Positions 17,603 to 24,753 of a DNA stretch of 64,000 bases are shown piece after piece (within the stretch, counting starts at the first letter, position 1; each line of letters starts with the position of its first letter). The notes beneath the pieces were generated by a model. The model ran no database searches. It saw nothing but the letters and a program-made list of their open reading frames with translations, and was not told the origin of the DNA. Made by a program: the position numbers and the translations under genes. The stretch is from NCBI RefSeq assembly GCF_900111315.1, contig NZ_FOGU01000003.1, forward strand, positions 283,718 to 347,717. The letters are read 5' to 3'. This stretch comes from Tranquillimonas rosea. GTDB lineage: Bacteria; Pseudomonadota; Alphaproteobacteria; Rhodobacterales; Rhodobacteraceae.

Positions 17603-18238
17603 ATGCGTAGATTCTCCAAATGGACAATCCGCCCCCAGACCGGCGGGGCCACATTGCCGGAGGCGCTGCTGACCGCCCCCGCGCCCTTACCGGCCGAGGA
17701 CATGGCGCCGGTCGTCTCGCTCTTGTTGCCGAGTTCCGGCGGGGCGGAGGACCTGCTCGCCCAGCTTGGTCGGGGGGCGGCACCGGCGTTGGGGCTGTTC
17801 CTGGCCGACCCGAACCTCGTGCCCGCGCGGCTTGTCCGGATGCTCGAGCGGCTGGGCGTGGGCTGGGTGTGCAACCTGCCCAGCGTCGGCCAGCACGAGC
17901 ACGAGTTCCGCCGCTACCTGTCCGAGGTCGATCTGGATCACGACCGGGAGATGCGGGTCCTGGCACGGCTGCGGGCGGCGGGGATTTCGACGATCGCCAC
18001 CGTCTCGGCCACGCGCGACGTGGCCGGCGCCCGCGCCGGCGATCCCTCGGCCCTGCTCGTGGTGCCGCCCGTCCCGGATTTTGCCGACGCCCCGCCCGAC
18101 CTCGACCGCCGACGCGGGCTGGAACGCGCGGTACGCGACGCGGCGAAGGGCTACCCGGTCATCGGCCTGCGCGCCGCCGACGAGGACGGCGAGGGGCTGG
18201 ACGCCGCCCTGCTGCCGCCCGAGCCGGTCAGTCGCTGA
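17603..18238 (+). CDS. Shortened PEP-hydrolase-like TIM-barrel paralogue
   Basis: A 211-aa protein I would not recognise alone. However, its middle part (about residues 60-145: ALGLFLADPNLVPARLVRML, VCNLPSVG, EMRVLARLRAAGISTIATVS) lines up by eye with the middle of the barrel in the 18228-19955 regulator (VNFPNATL, CLARVQAAGFTALYYC) and with the 10617 protein (NFPTVG, DLVARAR). The first strands, with the glycine-rich entry motif, and the C-terminal GGP motif are missing, so it looks like a degenerate, probably non-catalytic relative. The start at 17603 lacks a good ribosome-binding site; an ATG at 17702 is an alternative. It is divergent from livH, and its stop overlaps the regulator's stop tail to tail. 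Confidence 0.65.
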   Translation: MRRFSKWTIRPQTGGATLPEALLTAPAPLPAEDMAPVVSLLLPSSGGAEDLLAQLGRGAAPALGLFLADPNLVPARLVRMLERLGVGWVCNLPSVGQHEHEFRRYLSEVDLDHDREMRVLARLRAAGISTIATVSATRDVAGARAGDPSALLVVPPVPDFADAPPDLDRRRGLERAVRDAAKGYPVIGLRAADEDGEGLDAALLPPEPVSR

Positions 18239-19955
18239 GGCCGAGCCGCGTCATCTTGTTGTAGAGCGTCTTGCGCGACATGTGCAGCGCCGCCGCCGTG
18301 CGCCCGCGGTGAAAGTCGTTGCGCCACAGCGCCTCGACGATCCGCCGTCGTTCCATCTCGGACCCGCGCGCGGGCGGCTCCTCGCTCCGATCCGGCGCTT
18401 CCAACAGCCGGCCCACGGCGTTGCCCGACACCTCGCCCTCGGGCGCGCGTCCGACGATCCGGCCCAACAGCGCCTCGAGCTCGGCTTCGTTCTCGGGCCA
18501 CGCGTGGCGCCGCAGCCGCTGCAGCGCACCGGGCGTGAAGCTCGGCACCCGACCCTTCGGCAGATCCAGCCGCTCGGCCAGCGCCTCGATCAATTCGGGG
18601 ATGTCGGCGATGCGGTCGCGCAGGGGCGGAACGCGCACCGTCCAGCCGGACAGAAGCGCGGCGAGTTCGGGATGCAACTCTGCCGGAAACGCCGGCTCCT
18701 GCGCCGAACGCTCGAACACGAATAGGCAGCGCGCGGTAACCTTCATCCGCCGCCGCCGGCGCGAGGTGACAAGGATGCCGCTCGCCAGGCTGCGCGCCAG
18801 CCGCCGCTGGGCCGCCGGCAGCGCCAGGTGGATGTCGCGCAGCACGACGGCTTCGCCGTCTGGAACGGTCAGCAGGCCGTCCTCGTAACCCGACGGGAGA
18901 TCGCGCCCGAACAGGCGCTGCGCGATGCGGGTGCCGTGATCCTCGGCCCCGTCGATCTGCGGCGCGGTCGCCCCGCGCCGGTCGATCGCCGAGAGCACGG
19001 GCCGCAGCGGCGTCCCCGGCTCGAACGTCACCGCCACGGAACGGCCGGCCCCCGACACGGCCTCGAGCTCTTCCAGGAATGTCCGGAACGGCTTGGCCCG
19101 CCCGACGAGCCCGTGCCGCTGCCCCCAGCGCAACAGGGTCTCCTGCTGGCGGGTCAGGTGCTCATGATGGTCGCCGGCCTGCCGGTAGCTGGCGATCCGA
19201 TTGACCACCGATTCCTCGTAGGGCAGCCGATCCAGCGTCGAGCCGCCAACATAGCCATCCAGCGCGGCGACGCCCGCGACGTGGCCCAGGTCCTCGGCCG
19301 ACACCACCGGCCCGCCTTCGAGCAGGATACGGACGCCGGGATGCAGGCGGCGGATCAGCGCGGCATAGTCGCGGGCGACAAGACCGACCTCCTCCAGCGA
19401 TGCGCGGCGCGAATGGCCCAGCGAGCCGCCCGCGTTCCAGCCGAAATTCAGCAGCACCATGTCGAGCCCGGCCTCGGCCGCGGCGCGCGCATGTTCCTTG
19501 GTTCCGCAGTAATAGAGCGCCGTGAACCCCGCGGCCTGGACCCGCGCGAGGCAGTCGATCTCACACCGGAATCCGCGGCCGGCGCGGTCCAGCAGCTGCC
19601 GCATGCCACGGGGCATAAGCGTCGCATTGGGGAAATTGACCGCCCCGGCAAAGCCCTGTTCGGCCACGCGCCGGACGACGTCATCGGCGTCGAAATCCGC
19701 GTCCCAGCAGTTCACGCCCAGCAGGACCGGGATGCCGACACGGGGAAGGATCTCGTGCGCGGCGAAGGCGTCGGTCATCGCTGTGGCCCCGTGGCAGGGC
19801 AGCATGCTCGCGATCGACGGGGCGCCCATGTTCCGCATCCGCCCGGCGTTGACGGCCAGCAGCAGGTCGGCCCCGCCGGTTTCGGCCGTCTGGGCCGCAA
19901 TTCCGCTGCCGACGGCGGCACCGATCAGCAGACCGCCTCTGGACGATAGGGTCAT
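18228..19955 (-). CDS. Fis-type regulator: PEP-hydrolase-like TIM barrel + degenerate sigma54-activator AAA+ domain
   Basis: 575 aa. Residues 1 to about 265 form a TIM barrel of the PEP-hydrolase-like family (GAAVGSGIAAQTAETGGADLL, NFPNATLMP, EGGPVVSA, DRLPYEES), known as a sensor domain in some sigma54 activators. Residues about 300-500 align with the AAA+ activator domain, but the Walker A position reads EPGTPLRP with no GK, GAFTGA is absent, and the Walker B region reads AVVLRDI instead of LFLDEI. The later VPPLRDRIADIPELI and WPENEAELEALL parts survive. A Fis helix-turn-helix closes the protein (about 533-575, GRTAAALHMSRKTLYNKMTRLGL). It should bind DNA but is unlikely to remodel sigma54 holoenzyme. 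The likely target is the liv operon. Confidence 0.85.
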   Translation of the reverse strand: MTLSSRGGLLIGAAVGSGIAAQTAETGGADLLLAVNAGRMRNMGAPSIASMLPCHGATAMTDAFAAHEILPRVGIPVLLGVNCWDADFDADDVVRRVAEQGFAGAVNFPNATLMPRGMRQLLDRAGRGFRCEIDCLARVQAAGFTALYYCGTKEHARAAAEAGLDMVLLNFGWNAGGSLGHSRRASLEEVGLVARDYAALIRRLHPGVRILLEGGPVVSAEDLGHVAGVAALDGYVGGSTLDRLPYEESVVNRIASYRQAGDHHEHLTRQQETLLRWGQRHGLVGRAKPFRTFLEELEAVSGAGRSVAVTFEPGTPLRPVLSAIDRRGATAPQIDGAEDHGTRIAQRLFGRDLPSGYEDGLLTVPDGEAVVLRDIHLALPAAQRRLARSLASGILVTSRRRRRMKVTARCLFVFERSAQEPAFPAELHPELAALLSGWTVRVPPLRDRIADIPELIEALAERLDLPKGRVPSFTPGALQRLRRHAWPENEAELEALLGRIVGRAPEGEVSGNAVGRLLEAPDRSEEPPARGSEMERRRIVEALWRNDFHRGRTAAALHMSRKTLYNKMTRLGLSD

Positions 19956-20036
19956 CTCCGCTCTCCCCCGGCTCCGCGCCGCACACTAACGCGGGGACGC
20001 GGTAGCGCCAGAGGGGATGCGGAGGCGGCGGGCGGG

Positions 20037-20420
20037 CTACCGCCCGAGCGTCGCGTCCAGTTGCACCGCCTCGGTGCCCGTGTCGGCGCTGGGCTCGGCC
20101 ACGATCTTCGCGTTCTCGATCCCGCGTCCGGAAAAGACGATCTCGGGGCGGTCGGTCGTCTCGCGCGGACGTTCGACATCGTAACCCGCCGTCTCGAGCT
20201 TTTCCCGCCACTCGGTAAAGAGCGGTCCGAGCTGCTGGCCGGTGGTGAACTTCATCACCCGGACGGTCGAGCCTACCGCGCGGTCAATGACGACGGTCAT
20301 GTCGTCCGGCAGGTCGATCTCGGCCGGGATCCACTCCTGGCGGACCTCCTGCGCCCAGACCGACGCGGCAAAGACGAGGCTGGCGAGGGCGGCGGGAAAG
20401 GCTCTTGCAACATCAGACAT
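20037..20420 (-). CDS. Small exported protein of unknown function
   Basis: A 127-aa protein with a signal peptide (residues 1-23, ending SVWAQ) followed by a soluble, charged region. No cysteine or known motif is seen. The segment TGQQLGPLFTEWREKLETAGYDVERPRE suggests a small alpha/beta fold. It stands alone between the regulator and the divergent tct operon. The function is unknown; it is probably periplasmic. Confidence 0.65.
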   Translation of the reverse strand: MSDVARAFPAALASLVFAASVWAQEVRQEWIPAEIDLPDDMTVVIDRAVGSTVRVMKFTTGQQLGPLFTEWREKLETAGYDVERPRETTDRPEIVFSGRGIENAKIVAEPSADTGTEAVQLDATLGR

Positions 20421-20641
20421 GCGGCGGATCTAGGCACTTGTCAGGAAAACGAAAGACAAAAATCGACGAAATATGGATGACCGGCGCCTTCTCGCCCTTT
20501 GCCCGCACGCGCGCCGCATGGTCGGGCGGGAAGCCCGCTTTTGACGCAATGGCGTGATTCCCGCCCGTTTTCTGCGGTTCTGCAGCAGCGAAACAGGGCC
20601 GACCCACGGCAAGCCGCTGATTTGGCCAACGTTTATCGGGT

Positions 20642-20669
20642 TTGACAGGTGTCGGACTCTCTGCATAAC
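20642..20669 (+). promoter_or_regulatory. Sigma70-type promoter for tctCBA
   Basis: TTGACA (20642-20647) and CATAAC (20664-20669) are spaced 16 bp apart, about 30-60 bp before the tctC start, which also has a strong AGGGAGGAG ribosome-binding site. The rest of the 20421-20700 gap shows nothing I can interpret. Confidence 0.5.
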
Positions 20670-20700
20670 CTACTGGGAGGTAATTTAGGGAGGAGAAACA

Positions 20701-21726
20701 ATGAAACCGACACGTTATATTGCTGTCGCAAGCGCGCTCGCGCTGCTCGCCGGACCGGCGGCGGCGCAGGACTCCGAGTACAGCTGGCAGCCAGACCGCC
20801 CCATCAACATCATCGTGCCGTGGTCCGCCGGCGGCTCGACCGACCAGGTCACCCGGGTCGTCGCGCCGATCCTGGAGGAAGCGCTCGGCACCGAGATCGT
20901 CGTCGTCAATCAGAGCGGCGCCTCGGGGTCGACGGGGACCAAGGCCGCGCTCGACGCGCCGCGCGACGGCTACACCTGGACGGCGAACGCCATCGCCAAC
21001 AACGCCACCTACAGCGTCACCGGCCTGATCGAGGACACCTCGATCGAGGATTACCGGATCTACCTGCACGTCGCGAACGTGCCGCTGGTCAGCGTCAATT
21101 CGAACACCGACTACCAGGACTTCCCCAGCCTGCTGGAAGCGATGAAGACCGGATCGGTCACCGTGGGCACCGCTGGCGTGAACTCGTCCGGCGGCATGGC
21201 CCTGGCGGCGCTGCGGCACGGCACCGAGGACGAGCTGACCGGCGCCCGCGCGATCACCTATGACGGCGGCAACCCGGCCGTGATCGCGGCGGCCAGCGGC
21301 GAGGTCGACGCCACCACCCAGCTCGCAGTCGAGCAGACCGAGATGATCCGCGCCGACCGTCTGCGCGCCCTGACCGTACTGTCCGACGTGCCGCTGGAGG
21401 TCGAGGGCATCGAGCCGGTTCCGCCGATCACCGAGTTCCTGCCCGACTTCGAGGTCGCCAAGGACTATTTCGGCATCTTCATTCCCAAGGGCGCCCCGCA
21501 GGAGGTCTACGACACCGTGGACCAGGTCTGGCAGGACCACATCATGAACGCCGAAGAGCTCAAGACATACGCCAACGACCGTGGCGCGATCTTCGACCCG
21601 AGCTACGGCGAGGATGCGCTCGACCTCGCGATGCCGGTGGTCATCTCCGAAGCATGCGCCCGCGTCGAACGCGGCGAGGCCGTCGTCGATCCGTCCGAGA
21701 TCGGTATCGACTGCGGATCGGAGTGA
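20701..21726 (+). CDS. tctC: Tripartite tricarboxylate transporter substrate-binding protein (Bug/TctC family)
   Basis: A 341-aa periplasmic binding protein with a signal peptide ending AAAQD. Family marks are the RPINIIVPWSAGGSTDQVTRVV opening and the NQSGASGSTGTKAALDAPRDGYTW region, which place it in the Bug family of carboxylate-binding proteins. It is the first gene of tctC-tctB-tctA and delivers its ligand to the TctAB membrane complex. Ligands of the family range from citrate to aromatic acids and amides, so the substrate is open. The downstream isomerase-like gene hints at a sugar acid. Confidence 0.9.
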   Translation: MKPTRYIAVASALALLAGPAAAQDSEYSWQPDRPINIIVPWSAGGSTDQVTRVVAPILEEALGTEIVVVNQSGASGSTGTKAALDAPRDGYTWTANAIANNATYSVTGLIEDTSIEDYRIYLHVANVPLVSVNSNTDYQDFPSLLEAMKTGSVTVGTAGVNSSGGMALAALRHGTEDELTGARAITYDGGNPAVIAAASGEVDATTQLAVEQTEMIRADRLRALTVLSDVPLEVEGIEPVPPITEFLPDFEVAKDYFGIFIPKGAPQEVYDTVDQVWQDHIMNAEELKTYANDRGAIFDPSYGEDALDLAMPVVISEACARVERGEAVVDPSEIGIDCGSE

Positions 21727-21794
21727 TCCAAGTCCCGGGGGCGCGCAGAGCGCCCCCTTCCCGGCTTCACCAAGACGAAACCCGGAGCAGTTTC

Positions 21795-22283
21795 ATGAGC
21801 ATGGCGAAAGCCGACCGCGTGACCGCGGTGGTGCTGTTCGGTCTCGGGCTGTCGATGAGCGTCGGCGGCTGGACGATGGACCGGCTTGAAGTCCGCAACA
21901 TCCATCCCGCGTCGATCCCCGGTCTCGTCCCGATCTTCCTCGGGGCGCTTCTGGCAATCTGCGCGGTCCTGCTGTGGTTCACGGCATCACGACAATCGGC
22001 CGAGGGGGAGGACAGCCCCTTCATGGCGGACGGATCGTGGACGCGGCTGGCGCTGACCGCCGCGACCTGCCTGGTCTACGCGCTGCTGCTGGTCGGGTGG
22101 CTGCCGTTCTTCTGGGCGACGGCGATCTTCGTCGCCACGTTCTCGCTGATCTTCAGCTGGCCCGAGACGCCCGACACCCGGGCGCGGGCGATGGCCGCCG
22201 CGGGGTCGGTGGTGCTGGGGATCGGTGTCGCCTACGGCACCGCCGTCCTGTTCGAACAGGCCTTCCTGGTGCGGCTGCCATGA
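21795..22283 (+). CDS. tctB: Tripartite tricarboxylate transporter small membrane subunit TctB
   Basis: A 162-aa protein with four hydrophobic segments, the usual TctB size and topology. The start at 21795 follows a GGAGC site; the longer frame upstream reads through the tctC end and is not credible. Its stop overlaps the tctA start as ATGA. Confidence 0.88.
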   Translation: MSMAKADRVTAVVLFGLGLSMSVGGWTMDRLEVRNIHPASIPGLVPIFLGALLAICAVLLWFTASRQSAEGEDSPFMADGSWTRLALTAATCLVYALLLVGWLPFFWATAIFVATFSLIFSWPETPDTRARAMAAAGSVVLGIGVAYGTAVLFEQAFLVRLP

Positions 22284-23803
22284 GCGGGCTCGTCGACCTC
22301 GGAACCGCGCTTTGGGCGCTGATGACACCGATGACGGTGTTCCATGTCGCCTGGTCAATGCTGGTCGGCATCATCGTCGGCAGCCTGCCGGGCCTGACGG
22401 CCACGATGGGCGTCGCGCTGATGACGACGCTGACCTACTCGCTGGACAGCCAGACCGCGATCCTGGTGCTGCTGTGCATGTATGTCGGCGCGATCTACGG
22501 CGGCTCCCGCAGCGCCATCCTCCTGAACATTCCGGGCACGCCGGCCTCGGCGGCGACCTCGCTCGACGGCTATCCGCTGGCCCGCGCGGGCAAGGGCGCC
22601 TACGCAATGGGGCTCGCGACGGCGGGCTCGATGCTGGGCACGCTCGTCGCCATCGTGATGCTGGTGATGATCGCCCCGCCCCTGGCCGAGGCCGCGATGA
22701 ATTTCGGCAGCTTCGAGTTCTTCTGGCTCGCCGTGTTCGGAATCGTGATCTCGGGGCAGCTGACCGCGGACACCACCCCGCTCAAGGGCTACATCGCCGG
22801 CATCCTGGGGCTGATGGCCGCGATGGTCGGCTCGGAAGGGATCCATGCCCATGTCCGCTTTTCGGGCGGCATCGACGAGCTGAACGCCGGGATCGCTCTG
22901 ATCCCCGCGATGGTCGGCGCCTTCGGCTTCGCCGAGGTCCTGACCGCCATGTGGAACCGCCGGGGCGAGCTTGCCGCCGTCCGCAACGACGAGGACCGCG
23001 CGATCCCGCGGCTCATCGACCTGTGGAAGTTCAAGTTCGTCTCGATCCGCTCGGGCATCATCGGCACCCTTGTCGGGATCATTCCCGGCGTGGGCGAGGA
23101 CATCGGCGCCTGGGCGTCGTACGCGGTCGCCCGGCGCACCAGCAAGGAGCCCGAAAGATACGGCAAGGGCAGCTACGAGGGCCTCACCGCGGCAGAAACC
23201 GGCAATTCCGCCGTCGTGCCCGGCTCGCTGATCCCGGCGATCACGCTGGCGGTGCCCGGCTCGGCCTCGGCCGCCGTGCTGATCGCGGCGTTCTTCATCC
23301 ACGGCATCCGTCCGGGTCCGCTGATCATGATCGAGCAGCCCGAGTTCATCAGCTCGGTCGCGGCGATCCTGGTGCTGGCGACGGTGGCGATGGGGGTCTA
23401 CGGGTTGTCGCTGACGCGCGTGTTCATCCAGGTGCTCAAGGTGCCCTACGCCTACCTGATGCCGGTCGTGTTCACCCTCTGCGTGATCGGGACCTACGCC
23501 CTGAGCCAGAGGATGTTCGACGTCTGGATCATGGTCGCGTTCGGCATCGTCGGATTCGTGCTGCGGCAGATGAAATATCCGATGGCGCCGCTCGTCCTGG
23601 GGATCATCCTGGGCGACCTGCTGGACAAGAGCCTGCGTCGCGGCCTGACGCTGAGCGACGGCGAGCTCACGCCGTTCCTGACCCGCCCCGTCTCGGCCGG
23701 CTTCGCGATCCTGATCGTGCTCTCGGTTCTCCTGAACCTCACGGTGGTGCGGCGCGGTCTTGCCCGGCTCTTCAGTCGGAAGAAGGCCGCGGGCGATGCT
23801 TGA
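22280..23803 (+). CDS. tctA: Tripartite tricarboxylate transporter large membrane subunit TctA
   Basis: A 507-aa permease with about eleven to twelve membrane segments. The conserved TctA motifs are visible: VGSLPGLTATMGVALM near the start, YGGSRSAILLNIPGTPASAATSLDGYPLA, and the repeated-half motif IGTLVGIIPGVGEDIGAW with GNSAVVPGSLIPAITLAVPGS. The start overlaps tctB by 4 bp. It forms the ion-driven translocation pore with TctB. Confidence 0.92.
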   Translation: MSGLVDLGTALWALMTPMTVFHVAWSMLVGIIVGSLPGLTATMGVALMTTLTYSLDSQTAILVLLCMYVGAIYGGSRSAILLNIPGTPASAATSLDGYPLARAGKGAYAMGLATAGSMLGTLVAIVMLVMIAPPLAEAAMNFGSFEFFWLAVFGIVISGQLTADTTPLKGYIAGILGLMAAMVGSEGIHAHVRFSGGIDELNAGIALIPAMVGAFGFAEVLTAMWNRRGELAAVRNDEDRAIPRLIDLWKFKFVSIRSGIIGTLVGIIPGVGEDIGAWASYAVARRTSKEPERYGKGSYEGLTAAETGNSAVVPGSLIPAITLAVPGSASAAVLIAAFFIHGIRPGPLIMIEQPEFISSVAAILVLATVAMGVYGLSLTRVFIQVLKVPYAYLMPVVFTLCVIGTYALSQRMFDVWIMVAFGIVGFVLRQMKYPMAPLVLGIILGDLLDKSLRRGLTLSDGELTPFLTRPVSAGFAILIVLSVLLNLTVVRRGLARLFSRKKAAGDA

Positions 23804-24626
23804 ACTGACGCTCTGCAACGAGCTGCTCCATGCCGAGGGCCTGCCACTGGAGCGGCAATGCGAGGTGGCGCGGCAGCTGGATTACTGCGGACTGGAACTG
23901 GCGCCCGAGACATTGGGCGCCACGCCGCATCTGCTGGACCGCGCACAGCGCCGCGCGATCCGCCGCACGGTCGAGAGGTCGGGCCTGCGCGTCACCGGCC
24001 TGCACTGGCTTCTGCGGCCCTACCCGACGCTGTCGATCACCGACAGCGACCAGACCGCCGAGGTGCAGGAGATCCTGTGCAGTCTCGTGGACCTCTGCGC
24101 CGATCTCGGCGGGCGGGTGCTGATCCACGGCTCGCCCGGCCAGCGCGCCCGCCCCGCGGCGATCAGCGATGACGCCCTCTCGGAGCGACTCGTGGAGGTG
24201 TTCGCACCGGTCGCGGAACGGGCCGAGGCGCGCGGCGTCACCTATTGCATCGAACCGCTGGCGCCGGACGAGACCGACGTGATCACCACCGTGGCCGAGG
24301 GCGCCGCGCTGGTCGACGCGGTGTCCAGTCCCGCCTTCCTCACGATGATCGACATCAGCGCCTCCGGTCGGACCGAGCCGCCGGTCGCCGCCCTGATCCG
24401 CAGATGGGTGCCGACGGGGCGGATCGGGCACATCCACGCCAACGACACGAACCGCGGCGGGCCCGGCATGGGCGACGACCCCTTCCCCGAGATCGTCGCC
24501 GCGCTGGTCGAGACCGGCTGGTCCGCGCCCGTCGGGGTCGAGCCGTTCCGCACGCGCGTCGACGCCACCGTCACGGCCGCGATCGCCGCGGCCACCCTGC
24601 GCGCCTGCGAGCGGGCCGTCCATTGA
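23796..24626 (+). CDS. Sugar phosphate isomerase/epimerase-like TIM-barrel protein
   Basis: A 276-aa protein of the xylose-isomerase-like/AP-endonuclease-2 TIM-barrel superfamily. Features are the CEVARQLDYCGLELAPETLG opening, a Glu in YCIEPLAP, an Asp in MIDISA, a His in GHIHANDTNRGGPG, and a terminal Glu in VGVEPF. These are the metal and substrate positions of sugar isomerases/epimerases. The ATG at 23796 overlaps tctA by 8 bp, so it belongs to the tct operon and probably acts on the imported compound or its product. The exact reaction cannot be read. Confidence 0.78.
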   Translation: MLELTLCNELLHAEGLPLERQCEVARQLDYCGLELAPETLGATPHLLDRAQRRAIRRTVERSGLRVTGLHWLLRPYPTLSITDSDQTAEVQEILCSLVDLCADLGGRVLIHGSPGQRARPAAISDDALSERLVEVFAPVAERAEARGVTYCIEPLAPDETDVITTVAEGAALVDAVSSPAFLTMIDISASGRTEPPVAALIRRWVPTGRIGHIHANDTNRGGPGMGDDPFPEIVAALVETGWSAPVGVEPFRTRVDATVTAAIAAATLRACERAVH

Positions 24627-24753
24627 CGGCCACCGGCCCGGCGTGGCGGATTTGACGACACGCCGCGTCGATTTCGGCCCCGCGGCCGATGGCGTTGCGC
24701 TTGCGGCGGGCGGCCACTACTGAGGCTGGTAGCCGTACGACAGGGACCCCATC

